NCBI GenBank assembly: GCA_937897265.1
Contig: CALCPT010000112.1
Location: 1 to 9,104, forward strand
Source of the DNA: an uncultured Alcaligenaceae bacterium
GTDB lineage: Bacteria > Pseudomonadota > Gammaproteobacteria > Burkholderiales > Burkholderiaceae_B
Reading direction: 5' to 3'
Length of the DNA: 9,104 nucleotides
Under the pieces are notes generated by a model that made no database searches, was not told the DNA's origin, and saw only the letters and a program-made list of their open reading frames with translations. The position numbers were made by a program, and so were the translations under genes. Below, piece by piece: positions 1 through 6,372 of this stretch. Each line of letters starts with the position of its first letter. The stretch's first letter is position 1.

Positions 1-118
1 GGTCGATCCTTACGGCTGCCCGTTGCGGCGCATTCCCCTGTTCCGCAGGAACAGGGCTACTTTAGTCTGCCGGCGGGCGCATCAGCCAAGGAAGACCTTG
101 CCTCTCGAACCCCTTCCC
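1..118. other. GC-rich sequence replacing the 3' end of tctC, origin unknown
   Basis: Homology of the truncated tctC to its paralogue ends abruptly at about position 118. The sequence from there to the left edge is about 64% G+C by hand count, against about 52% for the next 120 bases. This suggests a junction: a deletion, an insertion of other DNA, or a chimeric contig end. Two plus-strand frames are open through the stretch, but neither translation was recognised. No transposase or known inverted-repeat terminus was identified. Confidence 0.5.
36..56. repeat. Perfect 9-bp inverted repeat (hairpin) just beyond the truncated tctC stop
   Basis: CCCTGTTCC (36-44) and GGAACAGGG (48-56) pair perfectly around a GCA loop. 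The stem lies 5 bp past the tctC stop codon on the minus strand. Neither side carries a T-run, so it is not a standard Rho-independent terminator. It could still stabilise a 3' end, or belong to the foreign sequence that replaced the tctC 3' end. Confidence 0.6.
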
Positions 119-718
119 CACATGCTTGCCCATGAGCGCAGTATTAGCGGTTGAGCCACCCTTAGTCGGTACGTGTTTAAAGCTTAAACCCTTGCAACGC
201 GCAAAGGCTTCTACGCCAACTTGTTGCTGCGTATTGGGGCCACTCGAGGCGTAGGTCATGCCTGGATTTTTCTTCGCGTACTCGATAAATTGCTCAACAG
301 TCTTGAAAGGCGAGTCGGCATTCACCACCAGGCCGCCGATGTAAAAGGTGTATTGACTGAGCACTCGAAAGCTTTGTGCGTTGTATGCCAACTTCATCAG
401 AAGCGGACGCACGGTAATCGAGCCAGTTGATGATACCAATAAGCTATAGCCATCAGGTTTTTTACTGGCGAGTAAACCATTCGCAACCGTTGCGCCCCCT
501 CCGCCTTTGTTTTCAATCGCAATCGGTACGCCCAGTATTTTCTCAAGCCCTTGAGCCAGTGCGCGTGCGGTGACGTCGGTGGTGCCGCCCGCCGCAAAGG
601 CCACATACATGGTGATTGGTTTATCTGGATATTTGGCACTGGCCATACCGCCTGCTAAACAGCTAATCGCGAGCATCGAACCGATTGTCCAGCGGCCTAG
701 AGTTTGACTAAATTTCAT
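62..718 (-). CDS. tctC: Truncated Bug/TctC-family solute-binding protein (tripartite tricarboxylate transporter), C-terminal third missing
   Basis: Periplasmic solute-binding component of a TTT system, expected to deliver a carboxylate to the TctAB permease. The 218-residue product has a signal peptide with likely cleavage at A-S-A|K (after residue 28), then the family start YPDKPI and the glycine-rich ENKGGGGATVA segment. It closely resembles the 348-residue product at 6373-7419 as far as MGKHV. There the paralogue continues FTSGSGSHNP for over 100 more residues, but this frame runs into about 17 unrelated residues and stops. Family members are usually about 320-330 residues, so much of the second lobe is absent and binding is probably lost. 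The start at 718 is supported by a GAAGGG ribosome site, and the gap to tctA is 26 bp. It is the last gene of tctB-tctA-tctC. The family call is firm; whether the truncation is biological or an assembly edge is unknown. Confidence 0.85.
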   Translation of the reverse strand: MKFSQTLGRWTIGSMLAISCLAGGMASAKYPDKPITMYVAFAAGGTTDVTARALAQGLEKILGVPIAIENKGGGGATVANGLLASKKPDGYSLLVSSTGSITVRPLLMKLAYNAQSFRVLSQYTFYIGGLVVNADSPFKTVEQFIEYAKKNPGMTYASSGPNTQQQVGVEAFARCKGLSFKHVPTKGGSTANTALMGKHVGKGFERQGLPWLMRPPAD

Positions 719-744
719 GTGTACCCTTCATATGTCATGCAGAT

Positions 745-2259
745 TCAAGCATTGTCTTCAGCCGAGGCGACCAGTGCGCTGCGTTTTTTGCGGATCGCCG
801 GCAGGACTGCACTAATTAATAGCATCGCAGAAATAAACAAAAATCCAGCTGCGATCGGGCGACTGACAAAAATTCCCATACTGCCGCTAGAAATGATTAG
901 AGATTGGCGTAGCGAATCTTCAAGGATAGGGCTTAAGACATAAGCCAAAATTAAAGGTGCAGGTTCATAATCAAACTTACGCATTAAGTAGCCCACGACA
1001 CCAAAGAACAGCATCAAGTAAAGATCCATCTCGCTACCGTTAATGACATAGGCACCGATCAAGGCAATAAATAGAATTAGCGGAAACAGGACGGCGTAGC
1101 GTACCCGTAACAGGCGCACCCACAGCCCGATGAGAGGGAGATTTAGCACGAGCAACATGGCGTTGCCCAGATACATACTGGTGACTGTTCCCCAGAATAG
1201 CTCTGGATTTTTTTGAATCATCAGCGGGCCTGGTGTGATGCCATGAATCATCAGTGCTCCAAGCAAAATCCCCATCACCGCGTTGGCGGGGATCCCAAGC
1301 GTCAAGAGAGGAATAAACGCGGCTTGAGCTGCGGCGTTATTAGCAGCCTCGGGACCTGCGACCCCAGCGATGGCGCCATGCCCAAATTGTTCGGGCGTTT
1401 TTGACAGGCGCTTTTCAGCTCCGTAAGAAATAAACGAGGCAAGTACCGCGCCACCACCCGGTAAGATCCCCAGCAAGAATCCTGAAAATGAACCGCGCAT
1501 GATGGGGGCAAAAGATTCTTTCCAGTCTTGGCGGCTGGGTAGTAGATTTTTAACTTGACTGACAACCACACCTTGTTTGATGGTTTTTTCGACGTTGAGC
1601 AAAATTTCAGAGACGCCAAATAAACCCATCGCGAGTGGCGCAATGCCGATGCCGTCAAGCAGGTCGGCTGAGCCAAAGGTAAACCTTGGCAGACCTGTCA
1701 TGGTGTCGAGCCCCACCACGCCAGCGAGCACGCCAACTCCTGCCATCATCAATGATTTAGCCATCGACTTTTGAGCAAGGTAAGTCAAGATGACAAGGCC
1801 CATGATCATTAGGGCAAAATATTCGGGGGGCCCAAACTTTAAGGCAATTGAGGCCAAAGGCGGCGCTAGTAACATCAAGCCAATGATCCCCAGGGTGCCG
1901 GCGATAAACGAGCCGAAGGCTGCAATGCCTAGGGCAGGCCCCGCGCGCCCCTTGAGCGCCATTTGATGGCCATCCAACATCGTCACCACCGAGGCCGCCT
2001 CACCCGGGATCCCCACTAAGATTGAGGTGGTTGAACCGCCATATTGCGCGCCATAATAAATGCCAGACAGCATGATAATGGCGGTGACAGGTGAGATGCC
2101 AAAGGTGATCGGTAACAGTATCGACATGGCACCGACCGGGCCGATACCAGGAAGAACGCCAATCAAAGTGCCTATCAAGACACCAACGAAACAAAAGAAA
2201 AGATTGTGAGGCTGAAAAGCGACCGCGAAGCCGGTGATGAGGTTATCTGCTAAGTCCAT
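745..2259 (-). CDS. tctA: Tripartite tricarboxylate transporter large permease subunit, TctA family
   Basis: Large inner-membrane subunit that forms the translocation path of a TTT carboxylate importer with TctB and a periplasmic TctC. The product is 504 residues, full length for the family, and very hydrophobic with many membrane segments. Diagnostic motifs are [14 protein letters not shown] (68-81) followed by PGEAAS (85-90), and GPEAANNAA (302-310) followed by [10 protein letters not shown] (321-330). The segments [12 protein letters not shown] (30-41) and [13 protein letters not shown] (260-272) resemble each other, as expected from the internal duplication of this family. ATG at 2259 follows the tctB stop by 15 bp. 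A GAGG overlapping that stop codon is the likely ribosome site, which suggests coupled translation. The subunit is intact. The substrate cannot be read from the sequence; citrate and other di- or tricarboxylates are typical for the family. Confidence 0.96.
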   Translation of the reverse strand: MDLADNLITGFAVAFQPHNLFFCFVGVLIGTLIGVLPGIGPVGAMSILLPITFGISPVTAIIMLSGIYYGAQYGGSTTSILVGIPGEAASVVTMLDGHQMALKGRAGPALGIAAFGSFIAGTLGIIGLMLLAPPLASIALKFGPPEYFALMIMGLVILTYLAQKSMAKSLMMAGVGVLAGVVGLDTMTGLPRFTFGSADLLDGIGIAPLAMGLFGVSEILLNVEKTIKQGVVVSQVKNLLPSRQDWKESFAPIMRGSFSGFLLGILPGGGAVLASFISYGAEKRLSKTPEQFGHGAIAGVAGPEAANNAAAQAAFIPLLTLGIPANAVMGILLGALMIHGITPGPLMIQKNPELFWGTVTSMYLGNAMLLVLNLPLIGLWVRLLRVRYAVLFPLILFIALIGAYVINGSEMDLYLMLFFGVVGYLMRKFDYEPAPLILAYVLSPILEDSLRQSLIISSGSMGIFVSRPIAAGFLFISAMLLISAVLPAIRKKRSALVASAEDNA

Positions 2260-2274
2260 AGGGAATCGCGCGCC

Positions 2275-2733
2275 TCAGAAGCCAAAAATTCCCGCTGGGA
2301 GCGAGATTTTTAGAATAGTTTTAAAGAGAAGGAAGGTACAACCGATTGCGATGACGGGCACCAGAATTGAGGTTTTCCAGCTTAAGCCTTCAAGCCAACG
2401 CATGATGACGAGCAGCAAAATAAAGCTACACAGAAAAAAGCCCAGTGTCTCGAAGGCCAAAATAAAAAAAATGATCAGTATCGAGATGGCGACAGCGCGC
2501 CACCAGTTACAACCTGCCCACAGATCCGCAACGCGAGTTTGTGCCGCTGGGTCGCCTTTGAACGATTGGATGAATATCATCAGCGCCATGAGCGCAACAA
2601 AGCTGCCCGCCACACACGTTAAAAAACCCGAACCGGGTGCACCCATTGTGCCAATACCCAAGTCTAGCGAGCCGTAAACAGCGGCGGCGCCAAAAAGAAG
2701 CCAAAACAGGCTACCGACGCGTTCTGCGTTCAA
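2275..2733 (-). CDS. tctB: Tripartite tricarboxylate transporter small permease subunit, TctB family (TTG start)
   Basis: Small membrane subunit of the TTT importer, working with TctA. The product is 152 residues with hydrophobic segments at about 8-24, 36-57, 80-114 and 124-143, the usual compact TctB layout. The segment LGIGTMGAPGSGFLT (25-39) matches the family's conserved PGSGF region after the first helix, and the protein ends in a typical LPAGIFGF. The start codon is TTG at 2731-2733. It is preceded by a strong AAGGAG (2739-2744) with 5 bp spacing, and no ATG lies near the expected N-terminus. It is first in the tctBAC operon, 15 bp before tctA, with a sigma-70-type promoter about 115 bp upstream. 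TctB sequences diverge widely, so the call also rests on position next to tctA. Confidence 0.92.
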   Translation of the reverse strand: MNAERVGSLFWLLFGAAAVYGSLDLGIGTMGAPGSGFLTCVAGSFVALMALMIFIQSFKGDPAAQTRVADLWAGCNWWRAVAISILIIFFILAFETLGFFLCSFILLLVIMRWLEGLSWKTSILVPVIAIGCTFLLFKTILKISLPAGIFGF

Positions 2734-2738
2734 AGTGT

Positions 2739-2744
2739 CTCCTT
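2739..2744 (-). promoter_or_regulatory. Ribosome binding site fixing the TTG start of tctB
   Basis: On the minus strand AAGGAG is followed by ACACT and then TTG. This near-ideal Shine-Dalgarno, 5 bp from the TTG, is the reason for choosing that non-ATG start. Confidence 0.75.
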
Positions 2745-2849
2745 AGTTATTTTTGTGTTGGGCAGAGGTATTGGGGCGCTTCTACTGTGCAGCGCAGCAT
2801 TTTTGCGCATTCAGTCGGGGTCGCATCACTCAGGCCCATATTTGTATCA

Positions 2850-2878
2850 ATCCTAGGTCTTAGCCCTTGCCTTGTCAA
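2850..2878 (-). promoter_or_regulatory. Sigma-70-type promoter for the tctBAC operon
   Basis: On the minus strand TTGACA (2873-2878, perfect -35) is separated by 17 bp from TAGGAT (2850-2855, 4 of 6 matches to the -10 consensus). Transcription would begin near 2843 and give a leader of about 110 nt before the tctB TTG. Confidence 0.65.
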
Positions 2879-2959
2879 CCGAGCAATCCCTAAATCAAAA
2901 AAGGTGTCGACCCTGTTGAGCGCGAGGGCTGAGGCATATCTCGCTATGTGGTACGTGCG
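2879..2959. promoter_or_regulatory. Shared control region between divergent tct and lyase promoters
   Basis: These 81 bp lie between the two outward-facing -35 boxes, where a common activator or repressor could act on both operons. No strong palindrome was seen; the best is a weak CATA-N6-TATG around 2936-2949. No regulator gene is present in the window. Confidence 0.35.
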
Positions 2960-2987
2960 TTGACATAAGATTCGCCAAGGGTTTAAT
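2960..2987 (+). promoter_or_regulatory. Sigma-70-type promoter for the lyase-MmgE/PrpD operon
   Basis: TTGACA (2960-2965, perfect -35), a 16-bp spacer and TTTAAT (2982-2987, 5 of 6 matches to the -10 consensus). The predicted start of transcription is near 2994, giving a short leader that carries AGGAG (3021-3025), 6 bp before the ATG at 3032. Confidence 0.65.
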
Positions 2988-3031
2988 CTGATTCTCAATA
3001 TTAATTATTCAAGAGACAACAGGAGCCCACC

Positions 3032-4009
3032 ATGTCAGATCTGCCAAAACGCGTACGTATTCTCGAAGAAGGTCCTCGTGAGGGGATGCAAATTGAAAAG
3101 GGTCCTATCCCGACACAGCGCAAAATCGACTTGATCGATAGCTTGTCAGAGACTGGTCTTGAGCAAATTCAGGTGACGTCGTTTGTGAGCCCGCAGGCCG
3201 TACCGCAGATGGCCGATGCGCCAGAAATTGTTGCGGGCTTTAAGCGTAAGCCAGGCGTGCGTTACACCGGTTTATGGTTAAACGATAAGGGTCTTGAGCG
3301 TGCGATTGCTACCCAAAAGCTTGATATTCGTGGATCGCTGTCGTTGACCGCCTCAGAGAAATTCTTGTTGCGTAATCAAAAGCGTACCTTGGCTCAAAAC
3401 ATCGAAGCCGTGCACTCGATGATTGGTATGTTTAAGCACTACAACGTTGAGGTCAATCGCGCCAGCATCATGGCGGCTTTTGGTTGTAACTTTGAAGGCG
3501 ATATTTCGACCGAACGCGTGCTCGATCTGATCAAAACGTTTCATGACATTGCTGAGCAGCACAGCATTAAGATCGGAACTTTGTCGCTCGCAGACACCAT
3601 GGCGTGGGCCACACCCGGTTCCATTCGCAGAGTGGTAGGTGCAGTACGCAATAAGTATCCTGATCTAGCGTTGTCTTTGCACCTGCACGACACCCGCGGC
3701 ATGGGTATTGCCAATGCCTACGCTGGTATGCAGATGGGCGTAGAGATTTTTGATGCAGCTGTTGCAGGGTTGGGTGGCTGTCCTTTCGCTTCGCATTCGG
3801 GTGCCTCGGGTAACGTTTGTACTGAAGATTTGGTTTTCATGTGCCACGAGATGGGTATCGAAACTGGCATCGATCTTGAGAAATTGATTGAGTCGGCGCT
3901 CTTGGCTGAGCAAGTTGTTGGTCATCCCTTGCCGGGTTCAGTGAAGATGGGCGGTTCGTTGAACAAACTGCGCCAGAAAGTCAAAGAATCGATGCAAGCT
4001 AAAGCCTAA
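3032..4009 (+). CDS. HMG-CoA-lyase-like DRE-TIM metallolyase (hydroxymethylglutaryl-CoA lyase family, substrate uncertain)
   Basis: A cytoplasmic TIM-barrel aldolase-type enzyme of the HMGL-like family. These enzymes use a divalent metal to split an acyl-CoA such as HMG-CoA into acetyl-CoA and a keto acid. The product is 325 residues, normal family length. Seen directly: EGPREGMQ (13-20), VTSFVSPQAVPQMAD (48-62), the metal-site HLHDTRG (217-223), the HMG-CoA lyase signature AGLGGCPF with Cys250, and ASGNVCTEDLV with Asn261. Two positions differ from canonical HMG-CoA lyase: the RD pair of GPRDGLQ is R16-E17, and the Glu before TSFVSP is Gln47 (IQVTSF). That points to a subfamily whose substrate may not be HMG-CoA. 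The gene is first in an operon, 14 bp before the MmgE/PrpD gene. The fold call is firm; the reaction is not established. Confidence 0.9.
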   Translation: MSDLPKRVRILEEGPREGMQIEKGPIPTQRKIDLIDSLSETGLEQIQVTSFVSPQAVPQMADAPEIVAGFKRKPGVRYTGLWLNDKGLERAIATQKLDIRGSLSLTASEKFLLRNQKRTLAQNIEAVHSMIGMFKHYNVEVNRASIMAAFGCNFEGDISTERVLDLIKTFHDIAEQHSIKIGTLSLADTMAWATPGSIRRVVGAVRNKYPDLALSLHLHDTRGMGIANAYAGMQMGVEIFDAAVAGLGGCPFASHSGASGNVCTEDLVFMCHEMGIETGIDLEKLIESALLAEQVVGHPLPGSVKMGGSLNKLRQKVKESMQAKA

Positions 4010-4023
4010 GCAAGGATGCCATC

Positions 4024-5388
4024 ATGACCGATCTCACCCGTGAACTTGGTGCGTTTGTTTCAGGTTTAACCTACGACAAAATCCCAAAGGCAGCAGTCGA
4101 AGTCATTCATATGGGCTTTGCAGATTGTGTGGGCGTGATGCTCGCCGGTCGCGATGAGCCTCCTACTAAAATCTTAAAAGAGGTACTCGCGCCGCCCGCT
4201 GGCACTTCGACACTGATGTTCGGTGCCCAGACCGCGAGCGCACCTGATGCAGCTTGGATCAATGGTGTCGCCGCGCACGCGTTGGACTTTGATGACGTAG
4301 CAATTAAGGGGCACCCGAGTACGATTTTGGTGCCTGCGATTATTGCAGAGGCGCAAGCCTTAGGGTCAACCGGGCGTGAGATGGTGACCGCTTACGCGGC
4401 AGGCTACGAAGTTTGGGCCGAGTTGGCGCGTCGTGATCCCGATCACTACCATACCAAAGGCTGGCATCCAACTGGGATCTTGGGCGCGATTGCCGCGGCT
4501 GCGGCCTGCGCGTCTTTGAATAAATTGAACGCAGAGCAATGCACCATGGCAATTGCCTTGGGTGCCTCACAAAGTGCGGGCATTATGGCTAACTTCGGTA
4601 CGATGACTAAGCCGTTTCATGCTGGGCGCTCGGCACAGTCAGGGGTATTGGCTGCGCGGCTTGCGAAGGCAGGCTTCACCTCCTCGTTAGATGCGCTTGA
4701 GCATCCGCAGGGTTTCTTGTCGGCCGTCTCGCCTAATAATCGTTTTGATGCAACCTCGCCAGTTGAGGCAGGCAAGATCTGGAAGCTTGCGGTGACCAAG
4801 TTGTCGGTCAAAAAATATCCGCTTTGCTTCTGTACACACCGTGCGTTAGACGGCATGCTCGATTTGGTCGCTGAAACTCCGGTCACTGCGGATCAGATCG
4901 AAAGCATTACGGCCCTGACCAGTCGTCGTAACACCAAAGTCTTGCGTAACCATCAACCTCAAACTGGGCTTGAAGCAAAATTCAGTATGCAATTTGCGAT
5001 GGCCTCGTGTGTGGTGGCTGGGCGTGCTGGCTTGACTGAGCTCGTGGATGATTTTGTGATTCGTAAAGATGTACAAGATTTGATGAAAAAAATCAGTGTT
5101 CAGGCGGATGACGCTGAGCACCCGACAATGCCTGGTTACTCGCCCTTTGATCAAGTGACGGTCAAATTAAAGAATGGTCAGACCTTGCAAAGTAAAGAGG
5201 TTGTGACAGTGCGCGGCGGGCCAGATTTTCCGTTGAATCGTGAGCAACTTTGGGCGAAGTTTGACGACTGTGCCGCCGTGGGGCATTTTGAAGGCTCAGC
5301 CTTGAAATTGTTTGACGCGTTTATGGCTCTAGATCAGATCGCGCACGTCAGCGATATTCCTGGTTTGAGTTCGGGCAAAAAGAAGTAA
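4024..5388 (+). CDS. MmgE/PrpD family protein (2-methylcitrate dehydratase / cis-aconitate decarboxylase superfamily)
   Basis: A cytoplasmic enzyme of the family that includes PrpD (2-methylcitrate dehydratase) and cis-aconitate decarboxylase. The product is 454 residues, normal length. Seen directly: HALDFDD (85-91) followed by GHPS (96-99), GWHPTGILGAIAAAAA (146-160), MTKPFHAGRSAQSG (194-207) with Lys196, KKYPLC near 263-268 followed by TH (271-272), and EAKFSMQFAMA in the C-terminal half. These match the positions of active-site Asp, His and Lys residues in characterised family members, so the enzyme looks catalytically competent. ATG at 4024 follows AAGGA (4012-4016) by 7 bp, and the lyase stop is 14 bp upstream, so the two genes are co-transcribed. 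Pairing with an HMGL-like lyase suggests a dehydration, hydration or decarboxylation step on a branched di- or tricarboxylate. The substrate cannot be read from sequence; true PrpD is only one option. Confidence 0.93.
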   Translation: MTDLTRELGAFVSGLTYDKIPKAAVEVIHMGFADCVGVMLAGRDEPPTKILKEVLAPPAGTSTLMFGAQTASAPDAAWINGVAAHALDFDDVAIKGHPSTILVPAIIAEAQALGSTGREMVTAYAAGYEVWAELARRDPDHYHTKGWHPTGILGAIAAAAACASLNKLNAEQCTMAIALGASQSAGIMANFGTMTKPFHAGRSAQSGVLAARLAKAGFTSSLDALEHPQGFLSAVSPNNRFDATSPVEAGKIWKLAVTKLSVKKYPLCFCTHRALDGMLDLVAETPVTADQIESITALTSRRNTKVLRNHQPQTGLEAKFSMQFAMASCVVAGRAGLTELVDDFVIRKDVQDLMKKISVQADDAEHPTMPGYSPFDQVTVKLKNGQTLQSKEVVTVRGGPDFPLNREQLWAKFDDCAAVGHFEGSALKLFDAFMALDQIAHVSDIPGLSSGKKK

Positions 5389-5502
5389 GCCGCGCTACGG
5401 CACGCCTCACTCTAGCGGATTGAGTGTGATGTGCTGCTTTTGGCAGCTGAGTAGTGACTGCTTGTGCGGTATTGCCAGAGCTGTGTAGTTGATGCCGCAT
5501 AT

Positions 5503-5536
5503 AAAAAAAGGGATCGCCGTAGCGATCCCTTTTTTT
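5503..5536. terminator. Strong bidirectional Rho-independent terminator
   Basis: GGGATCGC (5510-5517) and GCGATCCC (5522-5529) form a perfect 8-bp stem with a CGTA loop. It is flanked by 7 A on the left (5503-5509) and 7 T on the right (5530-5536), so it ends transcripts from both directions. It sits between the convergent MmgE/PrpD operon and the dienelactone hydrolase gene, whose stop codon is 13 bp away. Confidence 0.92.
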
Positions 5537-5549
5537 CTGCTTTGACTAA

Positions 5550-6217
5550 TTAGCCAATCTGCTTTCTAAACATCTCGATAGTACGCTCGCGTGCCAGCTT
5601 GGCTGATGCTGCATCATATGAGCCGCGTTGATCGCAGTTAAAGCCGTGACCCGCTGGGTAGAAGTAGCTAGTTTCTTTTGGATAGGCCGCAGCAACGACT
5701 TTAGCTTGCTCGAGCGTGATCGAATGATCGGTCTCGCCAAACTGAAACATCACTGGGCACTTTGGCGTTTCTTTCAAAAAGTTAGGGATTGCGCCGCCAT
5801 AGTAAGGCACAGAGCAGGCCAAACCATCAACGCGTCCCGCTGCCAGCCAGGCAATCACGCCGCCCCAGCAGTAACCCACGATACCGACTTTGCCAGCGGC
5901 TTTGCCGTGTTCAATGGCGGCTTTAACGTCAAGCAGCGTATCGTCAAAGCTAATTTTTTTCATCAACTCGACGCCAGCACCGATATCAGCTTGTGTGTAG
6001 CCTGCTTCGTATTTGGTTTGCGCGCGATCAAAAAAAGCGGGGGCGATAGTGAGGTAGCCGTCAGCAGCGAAACCATCGGCAACTGAACGAATGTGGCTGT
6101 TGACGCCAAAAATTTCTGGGGCAACGATACTAAGCCACGTGGCTTGCCTGCTGGTTCGGCCACATAGGCATCGAATTGGTGGCCGTCTGAGGCTTTGAGT
6201 TGAATGCTTTTACCCAT
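5550..6217 (-). pseudogene. Dienelactone hydrolase family protein, disrupted by a frameshift near 6122-6127
   Basis: An alpha/beta hydrolase of the carboxymethylenebutenolidase type, which opens dienelactones in chlorocatechol-type pathways; many homologues have unknown substrates. ATG at 6217 follows AAGGAG (6224-6229) by 6 bp and reads MGKSIQLKASDGHQF to about PRGLVS. The homology then continues in another frame as APEIFGVNSHIRSVADGF and runs to the stop at 5550. Restoring one base gives a 222-residue protein, a normal length, with all expected catalytic residues: Glu35 (EIFG), nucleophile Cys117 (GYCWGG), Asp164 (GETDH) and His191 (GHGF). The net shift is one missing base (or two extra). 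The downstream part alone is open for 138 codons from a TTG at 5966, but would lack Glu35 and the first strands. A recent mutation or a sequencing error are both possible; the otherwise perfect conservation favours a recent event. Confidence 0.85.
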
Positions 6218-6318
6218 AATAATCTCCTTGAATACGTATTGCTTTGATAAGTGATTGAATAAAACCTTGCATGGCGCGAAAGGGGACACTGACGTGATTG
6301 ACACTTTTTGCTGCGCTA

Positions 6319-6349
6319 ATTATAGGCACAGACTCAGTCAGTTCGGCAA
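6319..6349 (-). promoter_or_regulatory. Possible promoter of the dienelactone hydrolase gene
   Basis: On the minus strand TATAAT (6319-6324) is a perfect -10 box. A partial -35, TTGCCG (6344-6349), lies 19 bp upstream, longer than ideal. The spacer contains GACTCAGTC (6331-6339), a small palindrome. The leader to the ATG at 6217 would be about 95 nt. Confidence 0.4.
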
Positions 6350-6372
6350 GACATTGTAAAGGTCTCTTGAGG

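Noticed and set aside
1..135. Plus-strand coding sequence entering from the left edge
   Set aside because: Two plus-strand frames are open, but neither translation shows a recognisable motif, and GC-rich sequence is open by chance more often.
2234..2677. 147-codon plus-strand open frame opposite tctB
   Set aside because: It is antisense to a well-supported membrane protein, has a basic composition typical of a shadow frame, and lacks a ribosome site.
2747..2998. 83-codon minus-strand open frame in the divergent promoter region
   Set aside because: It spans both predicted promoters and the tctB leader, has no ribosome site, and its translation resembles no family.
5401..5450. Small stems CACTC/GAGTG and GCTGC/GCAGC after the MmgE/PrpD gene
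   Set aside because: The arms are only 5 bp with no T-run; the strong terminator at 5503-5536 explains transcript ending.
5628..6086. 152-codon plus-strand open frame opposite the dienelactone hydrolase
   Set aside because: The opposite strand carries clear hydrolase motifs (EIFGVN, GYCWGG, GHGF). This frame matches nothing recognisable.
6115..6130. Programmed ribosomal frameshifting in the hydrolase gene
   Set aside because: No X-XXY-YYZ slippery heptamer is seen at the break, and this family is not known to use frameshifting.
5963..6304. N-terminal extension of the dienelactone hydrolase to an upstream ATG at 6304
   Set aside because: The ATG at 6217 has a strong AAGGAG and matches the usual start of the family; the upstream extension overlaps the predicted promoter.
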